Origin: Odiellus spinosus
Taxonomy: Eukaryota > Arthropoda > Arachnida > Opiliones > Phalangiidae
Assembly (NCBI GenBank): GCA_963920705.1
Contig: OY987230.1
Location: forward strand, 8,875,185 to 8,939,184
DNA length: 64,000 nt
Reading direction: 5' to 3'
Shown: positions 1 through 12,500 of the stretch, in pieces
How the letters are laid out: every line of letters begins with the position of its first letter
Numbering within the stretch: the stretch's first letter is position 1
Position numbers and translations under genes: made by a program
The notes under the pieces: model-generated
Told to the model about the DNA's origin: nothing
Seen by the model: the letters and a program-made list of their open reading frames with translations, nothing else
Databases searched by the model: none

Positions 1-1190
1 AATATTGGATGGGCCCTATTTCAGGTCCATCAAATGTAGTTTAAATCATAGCAATTTAAGTTTAAATCATAGTTAAGTTACTCGGTAGAAGTTGATTTGG
101 TTCCATTAATTTAATCAATAGAACTAAATTGAACCTATAAATATCCCACGAATTGATCATTTTTGAACCTAGAATCCTATAATTTTGAAATTTTGGACCT
201 ATTATACGTATTATTTTTTGTGGACTTTGGGCTGGATATATTTTTTGTCTTCGGTTAAAATATTGGTATCAGTTAAACCTTCATATTGGCCAACATTACT
301 ACCATGCGGCCTCAATTTTTATGCAAAAACCCTGGTAAAGGTTCATGTAGTAAGTCATTCATATTTAAGAGCAGTTGGAAAAATTGGTAGCCAACCTAAC
401 TCCCTCGCTTAGCCAAACCACTTAGATTCGGCAATTTAATTTGTTTCAGTTTTGAAATGATCTAAGCTAAGATCCACATTGATCAGGTACGAGAGAAATT
501 GATAAATCACATCGTATGTTGGATATATTTATTGAAAGAATCCACGCAAGGTTTAATTTTTACATCAGTATTCGAAAATGTATAAATTTCAAATTCACAC
601 CCTTATTTTGGATTTAAAATTCTATATAGAAACATTTTTGCGTGTTATACTAGTCATAAAATTATCGTAGCAGTTTTTAACGCGTCATTTAATACCAAAT
701 TTTTTTAAAATTAGTCGAAATCACTTAAATTTCAGAGCTTAGAAATAAATAGGGAATGGTAACGAATACCAAATCCCATTTTAAACCTATTAATTGCTGA
801 AGTTGATTTTATACTTTAGGAAGCAAATAGTTTTGGTCTAATTAAAAGTATAGAATTTTTAATTAGTTTAAATGTTTTTAAAACATTCCTTTAGGGGTAA
901 ATATTGATATATCCGTTAGTCAATACAATTTTTGCAACTAAATATATCGAAGGAAAACTCCAACCTAAAAATTATTTTAAAAAATAGTTAAAAGGGAGTA
1001 TAACCTCGAAATAAATATTTATTTATCCCCATGACAAACCACTAACTATAAATTAAAATGATAATGTTTATTAGAATATCGGTGTTAAATTTCAACTTAT
1101 TTTTTATAAGCAAGACTGCATACATGGTATTAGTATACCAGAAACAATGCGAAGAGCTCTCTATCAAGGGGGTGGGGAATATTGGAATCA
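1..1190. other. AT-rich intergenic sequence, nothing recognised
   Basis: No open frame here resembles a known protein, and no clear terminal inverted repeat was found. Short frames of 60-75 codons are what AT-rich DNA gives by chance. The next 5 kb downstream is repeat-rich, so this stretch may also contain decayed repeat copies that I could not pair. Confidence 0.5.
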
Positions 1191-1199
1191 TCGTTATGT

Positions 1200-2075
1200 T
1201 CCATTTAAAAACTTAAACACGCAAACTGACTTGATTCAGTCAAAATTTATCTTAAGAAATACGAAAAAATTGGTGAAGCAGTTTTTACATAGGCGTGACG
1301 TCGGTTTTACTTTTCATTTCAATGTGCACCAATAGAATAATGAAAGAAATCGGCTATCCCAATCGGGAAATATCTTTTAATTTGATCAAAATTGCTCCAT
1401 ATTCGAAAATATCAACAGAATTTGAACAAAAAGGCCCAAAGAAATAACCTAAATTCGACAGAAATTGACGAAAGACATTTTAAATTTTGGTCCACTTCCG
1501 TTGAATTTAGGTTATTTCATTTGGTCGAATTCTTAAGGAATTATACAATTTCGTCCATTTCTGACCATTAATTGATATTATATTATTATTAATTGATATT
1601 ATATTATTGTTCGAATGTTACCATCTACGTCACGAAATCAGGTGGCGTTAAGGTTATACAGGGCAGTTATTTCCGTTTTCATAAAACGCTAAGGGCCAGA
1701 TGGCTCAGAAGTAACTCGGGAAAGACCCGACCTTTAGAGCTTACATGGATATAGAAAAAAAAGCTTAAGAAATGCTCGGTGCTCACGAGCGCTATGAGCT
1801 TTACAAGCCATGACGTAGCTGATGACGTCAACGATAACATTCCCCAAGTAAGCTCCTCCTCTCATATGATAGCAACTATTTAGAAGCTTTCTCCATCGGG
1901 AATGCCAATTTCTTTCATTATTTTATGAGAGAATATTGAAGTGAGAAAGAAACACGGACGTCACTCAAAATAAAAGCATCCTCGGGGATTTTTTTCAAGT
2001 TCTAAAGAATTAATTCGCGAGCTTGTCTCGAGATCAATTTGACTAGGCTTGAATCGAACCTTAAAGAGTATAAAA
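1200..2075. repeat. Foldback repeat, family G (long divergent copy)
   Basis: The left part (about 1205-1370) and the right part (about 1890-2065) are imperfect inverted copies of each other. Both arms carry the GTGACGTC core, a CATTTCAAT segment and an AATAATGAAAG segment. The ends contain words such as CTTGATTCAGTCAAA and GAGATCAATTTGACTAG that recur in the shorter relatives at 7815-8225 and 44070-44400. The centre (about 1380-1880) is unlike the shorter copies and includes a small AT-rich tandem duplication. It looks like a non-autonomous DNA element. No coding content was seen. Confidence 0.6.
1567..1608. repeat. 21-bp tandem duplication
   Basis: Two adjacent, nearly identical copies of an AT-only unit containing TTGATATTATATTATT lie inside the centre of the family G foldback element. 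This is probably replication slippage. Confidence 0.7.
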
Positions 2076-2079
2076 AATC

Positions 2080-3535
2080 TTCACATCAAAGAGTACCTCT
2101 ATCTACTCTTCGTAGCATGAAATATTCGTTGAAGGCCAAAAAATTACTTCCTAAATTTACTATATCTCTACCTGTAATGTTATGACAGCATATGATAGGT
2201 GCAAGGTCACTTTAACAGGCCTAAATCAACAGATGTTTTTGTTATATGACGTCAAACGCTACGGTAGGGCATCAATTAAATGTATTATTTTAGATATAGG
2301 TATAATTTCATTTGGAAATGTTTTCATAAAACCATGAAACACAATTTTCATGGAAGTTCATGTTTTTAAGTAGCCTTTACATTCAATTCAATCTCGAGTT
2401 TACAGCGTTCTCAACAAATCTAAGCTACCCTATTTTGACTTAGAGATCGAGCAAAGTTAATTCAAATCTGGAAAACCAGAAAATATTAGGGAATTAAAAT
2501 TTTGACATTAAATCACGAAGATTGGTTTTTAATACCTTTACCCTATTTTCTACTAAAATAAAGCTAATTTATAGAGTAACCTTTCTTCTTTTAAACCTGA
2601 GAGGACAAATAGAAAGGTTAATTTTTGTGCACCTGCAAATATCAGGGAAATTAGACCGAAACAGTGAAAGTAATAAATGCACCAAAATGACGAGGAAAAG
2701 GGCTGCGTTCACCAAGAGATTTCAGTAGCTCATTGTGGCGCTGTTCTTGCTGTAATCTTGAGTTAGATTCACAATTTTTTAGCTGAAGTAGCTGTTATAT
2801 TTTCAAAGCTCATCTTCGTGTCCCAACCCTGAATGGGTGTTTTGAGATAAATTATTTAATCATCTTTAAAAATTGGTAACATTCTTATTTATTGGCCGAT
2901 TTTAAAGTGATTTGTTTCATTTTATAGCTTTATTGAGCTAAAGCTTTTATAATATTTATCGCGAAACAATTTTTTATATCGCTTGTTTTATAATATAATA
3001 GAATGAAATAGTTTTTGGTTGGAGTTTTCCTTTAAGAAATGAATATTAAATTTAACCATCCGTGATAGTGTCGAGTTTTCGAGGCTGTTATTGGTGAATT
3101 AAGCGCATTTTAATCCCTCGCGTGTACACAAACCCATATAAAAATATGATTTACATCCCATAATGGGATTTTAAATAACTGTTTTTAAATTTATTACATT
3201 ACTCACTTTATTATATATAAGAAAAAAGGAAAAAGATGTGCGCTTTTGTCAGATTTTTTTGTATGATTCTACACACTGTGAAAAAACACAAGAATTGTAT
3301 AGCGCTACGCGTATCATTATAAACACATGTAATTAATATAGGTATAAAAACAAATTTTATTGTAGTATTAAGTGTACTAAAAGAACACCCCAACCTATTT
3401 TCACCCTCCCCACTACAACCAAATTAATTTTTATTTTTACGCGCGTGACAATGTTACATGGGCTTTTATAGAAACCTCAAATAAATTAAGATATTTTATG
3501 ATTTAATACCTGATAATCATAATTACAAAATTTCC
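2080..3535. other. Intergenic, no gene seen
   Basis: This is AT-rich sequence without a supported gene, RNA or paired repeat end. The frames present are short and have no family resemblance. Confidence 0.45.
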
Positions 3536-3907
3536 TTAAAGAATGCACCTATCATCGATACCTTATAGTTTAAATAGGCCTAATCCAACAGTAAAAAATT
3601 TACAAAACCAATATTAAACTACAAATAAATTTAAAACTTACCCTCAAAATAGGCTTAGCTGGATTCATGGAGATATTCTACCAATGACATTGATCATGGA
3701 GATCCTTCATGCTACTAATAAAAGCCACCGATCAATATCATTGTTCTTCAGTCCTTATATTGGAAGTTAAGGTGATCTCCATGAATCCAGCTAAGCCTAT
3801 TTTGCGGGAAAGTTTTAAATTTATTTCAAGTTTAATATTTGTTTTCAAACATTTTATTTTTTGTTTGGGCTTATTTAAACTTGTTTTTAGGTAGCATTCT
3901 CCCTTCA
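3536..3907. repeat. TTAA-ended MITE, family B
   Basis: The left end reads TTAAAGAATGCACC and the right end reads GGTAGCATTCTCCCTTCAA, which are imperfect inverted repeats. Next to the left end is the family B word TTTAAATAGGCCTAATCC. An inner, almost perfect 24-bp inverted pair lies at 3651-3674 and 3775-3798 (AGGCTTAGCTGGATTCAT on the left arm). The element therefore has an outer and an inner palindrome, as in the copies at 10411, 51327 and 63010. It is non-coding; the frames across it are incidental. Confidence 0.7.
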
Positions 3908-4010
3908 ATTGTTTTTGCAAGATGACATCAAAACCAAATAATAGGCACTTATGATTATTTACTTTTGGTATTTTCCAAAAGACACGGTCTGTTTACTCGG
4001 GTTGGCGCTT

Positions 4011-4145
4011 AAAGGCCCTATCTGCTCTGTAATTTGCCCTTTTAAAATCTTCTCCCTTATGTACACAGCCTTGGTTAGACTGTACAATTTGTAATGGTCA
4101 AGATCTTCTGCTAAGCAAGAAAAGTAGTCGATTTAAGGGGCTGTT
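4011..4145. repeat. Family C short repeat, solo copy
   Basis: The copy starts at GCTTAAAGGCCCTATCTGCT and carries the family landmarks ACTGTACAATTTG, TCTGCTAAGCAAGAAA and a GTCGATTTAAGGGG end. Relatives lie at 4706, 5549 (inverted), 52978 and 56615. It is a small non-autonomous element with TTAA-containing ends. Confidence 0.65.
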
Positions 4146-4705
4146 TACACTATTTTCTAAGGTTTACGATGCAAAATCCATTAATCGAATCCCTTGGAAA
4201 AATTGCGAATAATTAACACCTTGGCAGATGATTTTTCAAACTTGACGAAATAGGTTATCGTAGATGGAGGCTGGGGTCAGTTGAGTAGGAAGTATTTTCC
4301 CCCTAGGAAATTGTCGAAACCAAGGTCAAAATGAACCACTGGCGCAATTTCAGTAAACTGACTGCGGTTCGGTTTATTATTAATGTAACAATAATGTATG
4401 ATGTTGGTCAGACTCCTATATTCCCCCTTTTCGTCTGTGTTGAATAGAATTCAATGGACGCCAAATATTCGTACGAAAAATAAAGCCCAATATACCATAA
4501 GGTAGATCTCGGTGCGCTTCGAAATTGGTCATCTATTCAGAGAAAGGCTAAAAGCCCTTCAGATTTGTGTCCATGGATAAACTGTTTACTGACTGCACTC
4601 TCTTTTAAAGAACAACCCAAACGTTCCATATCAATTTACGCAACATAATGTTATAAATTTGTGAAATATGATGGTAAACACGCCTTATTTTCATAAAATC
4701 TGGCT

Positions 4706-4863
4706 TTAAAGGCCCTATCTGCTCTTAAACTTTCCCTTTTCAAATCATCTTTCTTTGCACACACAGTCTAGCTTTGAGTGTACAATTTATAGCCAACGTA
4801 GTCTCCTAAGCGAGAAAATGTCGACTTTAAAGGGGCTATAAAAATCGCAGATAACCCCTTTAA
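4706..4863. repeat. Family C unit (left arm of foldback)
   Basis: This 158-bp unit is bounded by TTAA at both ends (TTAAAGGCCCTATCTGC and CGCAGATAACCCCTTTAA). The terminal repeats are imperfect, with CTATCTGC facing GCAGATA. Internal landmarks shared with the other copies are GTGTACAATTTATAG and GTCGACTTTAAAGG. Confidence 0.65.
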
Positions 4864-5548
4864 AAACTATTACTCTGGTGAGAACTAGTGACAGTAATAT
4901 GAATTCCACAATACTAAAGAGCTAAAATATCCAAATTTTTGTTTATTATTTGAACAATGGTTACAAAACTTACAAAAACTGACATGCATTAACGTCCACA
5001 TGTGAGTATTTAAGTAACTTGTTATTTGATCTAAAAAGCATCAAAAATAGGTCAATCCACGTAAAAAAGTTCCAACCACCTCGCGAATATGTGCTGCAGC
5101 GAAAATCCCTTATAGGGTATTAACTATACTCGGCTGTAGGCTGTGAAAGTTTTAACCACTTAATTGTGGCAGTTACAAAGCAATATTTTCCCAAAAATAT
5201 CTAATAGCCATTGTTTCTCATATAAAACAAAAATCTAGCGATTTCAGGTGTGGGAAGACAGTCTGCTCTAAGAATGAATGTATTACGCTTGGCCGTCGGC
5301 CCATAACATAGAACGCTGGCGCGTTCTCTGATTTAAACATTGTGGAATCAACATTTCATCACTAGTCCTCACTATAGTAATAGATTTGAAGGGAGTATAA
5401 TCGAAAAATCATGCTTTAACGCTCTCGGCGTCTTGTTTACGAAAGAAACTTTCGCCAATTTTAGAGAACAATTGCTGTGGCAGAAATGTCAAGTTGTACC
5501 GTTCACCTTGAGTCTAAGCTTTATAGTCACCATAAAATATAAACTTAA

Positions 5549-5683
5549 TTAAAGGGACTATCTGCGATTTTTAAAATCCCTTTAAAGTCGCCTTCTTGCT
5601 TAGCAGCCGGCGTTTGCTATAAATTGTATAGTCAAAGCTAGACTGTGTGCATAAGGGAAGGTGATTTTAAATATAGGCCATTT
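5549..5683 (-). repeat. Family C unit (inverted, right arm of foldback)
   Basis: The unit begins TTAAAGGGACTATCTGCG and is in opposite orientation to the unit at 4706. It contains the complements of the family landmarks (AAAGTCGCCTTCTTGCTTAG, AAATTGTATAGTC). The distal end is degenerate. Confidence 0.6.
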
Positions 5684-5989
5684 TTTGTGAAAATAAGGTG
5701 TGTTTACTCTCCAATTTTCCAAATTTAAAATATTGTTTGGACCAACGAAAAATTTATTTTTCCAATGGAACGTTTGGGTTCTTTTTTAATATCCACGTGG
5801 ATATTCTAATATAATACAGCTTCGCGCTTCTCTCTTTGAACTTTCCAGCCATGGGGGTTATCATAATCCTCTGGGGGTTTATATTCAATATTACTTGACT
5901 TTCCTTTCATCAATGGGGGCTGAATCCCGGGGACTAGCGTCGTTAATATCGGTTATGAAATCCATCCTGAGAAAACATTGCTTCAGTCA

Positions 5990-6599
5990 ACTTTATTGCC
6001 GAAGCTTTAATGTCGTTTCCAAGTAAACGAGGGAGGGGAGACATTTTCCCGCCCTTTTACGCAACTCCGTATCATCATCCCGAGAGAAGGATGCCCGCCG
6101 GTCGGAGAACCCTGAGCTGGAGAAGAGCGCGCCAAAGAGAGAACTCGTGAGAGTCTGTATCCATAGCAACGGAGAAGCGATCATCGCCTGCCAGGGAGTC
6201 GGTGAAAGGGGGAAACGAGAGTCCGGGAGCCCTTGCGATCCTGGATCGAAGAGTCGGCGGGACTGGAGCGAAAAACCGGAGGAAATCCATCGCTATCCTT
6301 CAGTTGCCCCTTCGTTATTACCACCATACCCCCCTTTATTTTAAGTAGTAAGTATAAAATCCTTGGACAAAACCACCCTCGTCGCTGGCGGCGCTGCGGT
6401 GACCGAGGGATTATTTGAATATAATTTTTTTCGTCCTCGATACTCTTAACGGAATAGGCGGATATTCGCATTTCGCAGCGTCGATCTTGGCGAGGGCGGT
6501 CCGTACCGCTTCCCCCTCCTCGCAGTAGCGTGCTCTTTTGTTGTTTTTAAATTATTCCGCGTTAACCCTAGATTTTTATAGAAACTCGAACTCTTTTGA
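5990..6599 (+). promoter_or_regulatory. CpG-rich promoter / 5' leader region of the Kelch gene
   Basis: The stretch before the Kelch start codon is markedly richer in G, C and CpG than its surroundings, with GCGCGCC, GGCGGCGCTGCGG and GGCGAGGGCGG. Several overlapping open frames occur on both strands because stop codons are rare here. None resembles a protein family, so I read the region as promoter plus 5' untranslated leader. The start of transcription cannot be placed from sequence alone. Confidence 0.5.
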
Positions 6600-9500
6600 A
6601 TGAACGGATACGGATTGGACGGCGGAGGTTCCCGCGATTTGATAGTGCACCCTAGCCCAATTAATCCACCAGAATCGTCTTATCCTTTGGTTCAACAGCG
6701 TAACAGAACCCCGGACCCGTACAATGCTTACAGAACTTCGTTCGCGTGCTCGACAAATCGGTAAGTTAGGGTTTCTGCCCTTTAGAACAATCTTTTTGGC
6801 TTTTGGATAAATCTTTTTCTCTTCGTTTTATTGATCGTAAATTAGGCTTAGTCCAAAGATCGTGTTCTTTGGTTTTTCGCGTCTAGGGGCATCGCCCCCC
6901 TCAATCTTTTTTTATATTTTTGGCCTCCGTTAAGGTTTGAACCTTGTTATAAGAAGGTTACGTAAAAATTTATCCCTTTTTGCACGCGTTTCGTGCAATA
7001 GAATTTATTTTTTTTCGAAGCCGTATAAGTTTTCTTTTTAGGCCTAGCCTGTTTGGCAGATGTTTTTAACTTCATTTTATAGACACCTAAAAAAGGTGAA
7101 ACGTGTTTTTACGGTCGTTTTGAAAATTTTTATGTCTTAAAAAGAAAATTTTTCCGTGTTGCGGCTGCGGTCGGTCGGTTTCGTTTGAAGTTATTGAATT
7201 ATGTAGTGATAGCACCTTTGGACATACTGTTTTTTTGGGGGTTTTTTGCCGGAAGTAAGCGAGGTTAAAGGTCGGGTATGAAGTTAATGATGTAGTGGTT
7301 GTAACCTCCCGCGTACGGCGTACCTAATTCGATTTGGTAGATTTGCGTGTTTTATCCGAAGAGGTAATTAACCGTTATTAAGATGATTAGGGTTAACGGT
7401 AATTAGGATCCCCATTGTAGTTAATTTTTGGCTCGTTTTTCACGAAACCATAATTAAAGGGAATATGTATGATAAGATTTAAAATATGCTTCGTAATAAT
7501 TTCTACATATAATTTATAATTTTAATAAAGCTACGTTATTATTAATTTTTTTATAAGCCACCAAAATCGGGTTTAAAAGATAAGGATTTATCGGTAATTA
7601 GGACTCCGGTTTTTTCACGAAACCATAATTAAAGGGAAGGTGTACGATGTTAATTATTGTTCCTTATAATTTGTAAATATTCTTTTGTAGTACACACTTA
7701 GTTTTTGGTGAGATAAATCAGTCTTTAAAAGATTTAGAGTATTAGAAAAAAATCGGTTGATTTTCAAAAGTCCTATAAATCCTGATAAAACCTAACAATG
7801 CAATGATTTTTAGTTGGAATGATTTAAAGTCGACATGCAACCTGACTCAATTCGGTCCTTGTCAAATTGGTCTCGCACCAAGCTCTCGAATTTAATATAT
7901 AGAAATTTAAAGTAATCAGCTTTCCCAATCAGGAAAATGCCTCCAGTTTCGTTAATAATGGTTCAAATTGGAAATTCCAACAGAATTCGTCCAAATAGGC
8001 CAAGTGGGATAACTTGATGTATTTGGTCGAATTCGGATGCACTTTTCCAATTTTGGTTTATTTTTGACCAAATTAGAAAACTGTATAAGCCTTTTATTTC
8101 GTTATTCAATAGAAGCACATTGAAATGAAAAGTTAAACCGACGTCACGTTTATATAAAAACAATCCGGGAACTTTTTCAGTTTCTAAAGATTATAAATTC
8201 ACGACCTTGGTACAAGATCAATTTAGCTTGAAAACGCGTTAAACCGTTTCATAACGTTTCGCTAGAGTCGTGTGAACGGGAAACGGTCTTTTCTCGAATC
8301 GATTTCATTACTCGAAACTGCTTTGGGAACCGGTTTCATGCCGATAGATGAAGCTACAATAAATCGATTTATAAAGATAATGCGTGACGCTTAAAATGAT
8401 TCCTGGCGATTTAAAATGCTAGTGTGATCGTAGCTTTGGACAAGTTGCCCGAATCGAGTCAGGTAACGTTTCAACTTGAAGATTATTAAAATTTAAAAAT
8501 TTTCAATTGCATAAATTATATTGTAGCTTCTTGATCCCCCATGCCCATATGAATACAAGAAATCATCCTTGAAAATGACAGAAAACTATATATTATTAAG
8601 AACTTAGTATTTTTTTTTTTTTTTTAGTTTCTTTATCCTCCTCTATAAGTTTACATTTTAGAAAATTTTGGAGGAAAAAAAGTTCGCGAAAGCTGCGCGC
8701 CTTTCCGCAACATTTTCCCGCTTTCGTCACTTTGACAATCAGCTGATATTCCTAGATCCTGTTTTTCTTTTTTTTTTTTTTATTTCTTGGCAAAGAATAT
8801 TGCGCAATTACCAGTGGTTTAAAAAAAGGTTTTAAAAAATAAATAAACCTCAGATATATTGACGCAATTCCTCTCGCGACCGAGTTGCTTTTATCTTAAA
8901 CGAACACTTTTTGTTTTGTTTCCGTCCATGAAAACAAAAAATAACTCTTTTTATTTTAAAAGGGTATGTGACACATGAACAAAGTTCGTCTGTAAGATAA
9001 TACTTAATTTATTAGAGATAAACTCCAGATTTTTGTGATATGAACGTCATAGATCTTAAATTACAAAAATCTTAAATTTCTTGAGCTTTGGAATTGAAAT
9101 TAAATCCTAGCAATTAAAACCTGTAGCAACATTCCTTGCGTTAAAATATGCCAAACTGAATTTTTTCACAATTTTGGAAGAAATTATTTAATTGTTTTTT
9201 AAAGGGAAACTTGGAGCTAAAGTTTGGTAAAATTTCTATAAAATTAAATATAAATTTGGACCAATCATATTATTTCAGCCTTCAACAGCGTTTGTAATGT
9301 TCTAACATTGACGCCTAAGGTCTTAGGCATCAAATCTCGGCCAATTCTCTTAATGTTAAGAAATTTCAAGCTCAGTTGAAGGATAAAATAATATGATTGG
9401 CCCGAATTTATGCCAAACTTAACCAGAATTAAACTTCATAAATTAATTCAAAAACCAAAAAACTGGTCTAAAAATTCCGAAAAATTGTCGAATACGTTTT

Positions 9501-12500
9501 TTTGGCATGATTTTGTAAATAAATTCAAAAGCTATTCCATTTTTAGCTCCAAGTTTCCCTTTAACCAAGCTTTATAAATTAATTTATACCCCATAAACTT
9601 GTCTAAAAATTGTGGAAAAATTCTAGAATGTGTTTGTTTGGCGTGAAGATTCCGAAAATAAATTCAAAGGCTGTTCAATTTTTAACTCTAAAGAATCCCT
9701 TTAAAAAATATTTCTCGTTTCACTCTCCCTTTGTTAGTTTTATTGTTACTTTTCCCCCCACACGCTAGGACTTTTAATACGTCAATTTGTATGTTTTCGA
9801 GGTCTTAGTGTAAAAAGCCTAATATGGTGGGTGAGAAAAGAAGACTGAAACATCAAATCGATAAAGTGGCTAAAAATCTTTGAACAAAAAAAACCTTGTT
9901 TTAAAAAAACCATGGTGGCGATATCCTTTTTTATTTGGAGGTTATTTAAAACTCACCCTATCTCCGCCCACAACCGCCCTCGTAACATTTTCCAAAATCT
10001 ACAGTGACCTCCTGTAAATGTCAGCCCGAGCTTGCCTGCCAAACATAAAAGTTTTATTAGCGAAAGTGGGGCATAGGGGTCAATTTCGCGCTTTTTGTTC
10101 TCGGTTCTTTGATCACGAAATCACGGACGCTTATTTCTAAGATTTCGAAGGAGAAATCAAATATTTTTTTCGATTTCAAAAACGCAGTGACATTTTCACG
10201 GATTTAAACCAAATTTTGGAATAGAATTCCAATAAATAATATTTCTTTTTATTGGCGACATTTAAATTTGTAATGTTTTATATTTGAACTAATTGAAGTT
10301 ATTGGATAGTTGTTAAAAAGTGAACTTAACATCGTAGGGGACCTTATTCGAGGATGGGGTTTAATGGCCTTTCATCCAAAATACGTCTTAAATAACTTTT
10401 TGGTCCAGGGTTAAAGGGAGAATGCAACCTAACAACAAGTGATTTTTTTTTATCGATTCCTTATCGTTTAAATAGGCCTAATCCACCAGTCAAAAAAATT
10501 ACAAATATTTAACTATCTTTAAAACTTACCCGGAAAATAGGCCTGGGTTGAGCAAATGGCCGTCGTTAATACCCTCTTCAGACGAGGCGTAATTAGCCAT
10601 GGTTTAATCAAATTTAACCCAGGTTTATATAGCCTTCTGAGTTCCGAGGTTTATTGTTAATCGTGATTAATCCTCGGTTAAAACTGATTAAACCCGCTTG
10701 ATACCCCTCGTCTGAAAAGGGTATAAGGCGAGATCTCCATTCAATTGGTCGCTAAGCCTTTAATGCGAAGAAATTCCAAGATCTTAATGAATCCAGCTAA
10801 GTGTTATATTTATTTCTAGTTAATTGTTTGCAAAAATATTTACTCTTGGATTAGGCCTATTTAAACGATAATGAATCGATAAAAACTCACTTGTTGTAAG
10901 GTTGCATTCTCACTTTAATGGAGTGTAAAGTTCCAAGCCTTGGCTCAAGGATAAACCCGAAATTAGTCAGTAGCGGTCTCTAACGCGATCGATTTTGACC
11001 CAAAACAAAATGGCAGGCGAATATAATTCTGTACTTAATTGTCATACTTAAACCTATCGGGTTACTTATGATCTAGTTGTAATATCAATAGAGTTCAAGG
11101 GCCTCTTATCTCTTTGTCTCTGCTTTTCACTTTTCCTGCTTTTAAACCCGTGTCCATATATTATACTGTATAAATATACGCGTATTAGGTCCCTTGTTTG
11201 ATATTCGTATTAATCTTCAAGTTTCTATCATTTCCCCGTCGATATATTGGATATAATTTAGGTCTAAACGAAAATGATAAGGAAATATATCGGCTGTCTT
11301 ATTAGTCCAGCCCGCTTATAGCGATGTAAAGATAAAAACTTGAATCTTAGTTGACACACCAGTGAGATAAGAATCGTTTTATGGAAATTGTCAACAAACG
11401 CTAATGTTATTAGCGGAAGTGACGTAACGGCTATGTTATTATGATTAAAACCAATTGAAGCAATGTAGGGCAAGGAAGGCTTGAAAATTGATGAAAGATA
11501 TATAGTTAGGGGTATTTTTAATCGTTACACGTAAGCTACGATCACACTTGGTACTTTGAAACCGTTTTCAAATAGTTTCGAATGTTCATATCGACTTCTC
11601 AAGATATTAATTTGGTTTCTTGATCAAAGATCTACATGGGTGACCCCAAAATTTTTTAATTTGACTTTTCCAAAACGGTTAAAATCGGTTTCGAAGTCTG
11701 AAGTGCGAACGCATCTTTATTGTCTCATAAAATACTTAAGTAATATGTCCTGTAATTTATGGGTCTGATGGAGATCTAGAGATATAACTATTATTTTCAT
11801 TTTAGTGTGATATTTTTAATTAGTTAAATTTAAAACTTTTCCGAATAATAATTTGTGGCAAATTTATCGATTATGGGCCAGCTTCCAATTATGTACAAGC
11901 GCCATTGAATCCCAGAAGAAATTATATATATACCTTTAAGTTAGTTTAAAGTGAGGCTGTTACGGATTTTAATTGAGTAACATTTTCGGAAAGATCGTTG
12001 AAAAATGAATCTATGCGCTTGTTGGAGAAAATATTACACGCAATTTCACCTCATCACTATGGTCGCCTGGCTATTGTAGAGCTTACAGTTGATTCCCGCG
12101 CGTGATAAGGTCGCTTTCACGCGGTCTTTTTCGTAAACGTACTTACTCCAGAAAGTCTTACATTTCGTATGAAAATTATTGTTAATTACGTTCCATAAAT
12201 AAACTACGTCATATTTCAGATAAAAATACCTAAAAATATAATCCATGTGCACTCGAAAAAAAAATGACAGCCTCACTTTAACAAAAATTACAATGGAAAA
12301 ACTTTCATTTAAAAGACAGTTATGGTATTTAACCCTTACTAGACTTTTCGAGCCGATGCCCTTCTTCATTCGCTCGTTAATGTTACTTCTTGGAAGTAAG
12401 ACAACTACTTCATGGTCATTAAAACTATTAAAATTCATTTCCAAGAAGTAACTGTTACTTAAAAAGTTGTTTTCATTATTCACAACCATTTCAAATAAAC

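Larger units (their letters stand above)
4605..5795. repeat. 1.2 kb foldback element with ~250-bp arms
   Basis: The left arm (about 4605-4863) and right arm (about 5549-5795) are inverted copies. AACCCAAACGTTCC-type sequence near 4615 pairs with GGAACGTTTGGGTT near 5766. GGTAAACACGCCTTATTTTC near 4675 pairs with its complement near 5690. The inner part of each arm is a family C unit (4706-4863, and inverted at 5549-5683), each starting with TTAAAGG. The roughly 680-bp centre has no recognisable gene. The element is either two family C insertions in opposite orientation inside a larger repeat, or one composite foldback. Confidence 0.65.

Noticed and set aside
6075..6471. Overlapping frames on both strands upstream of the Kelch start
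   Set aside because: They reflect few stop codons in GC-rich DNA. No family match and no phase-compatible join to the Kelch exons.
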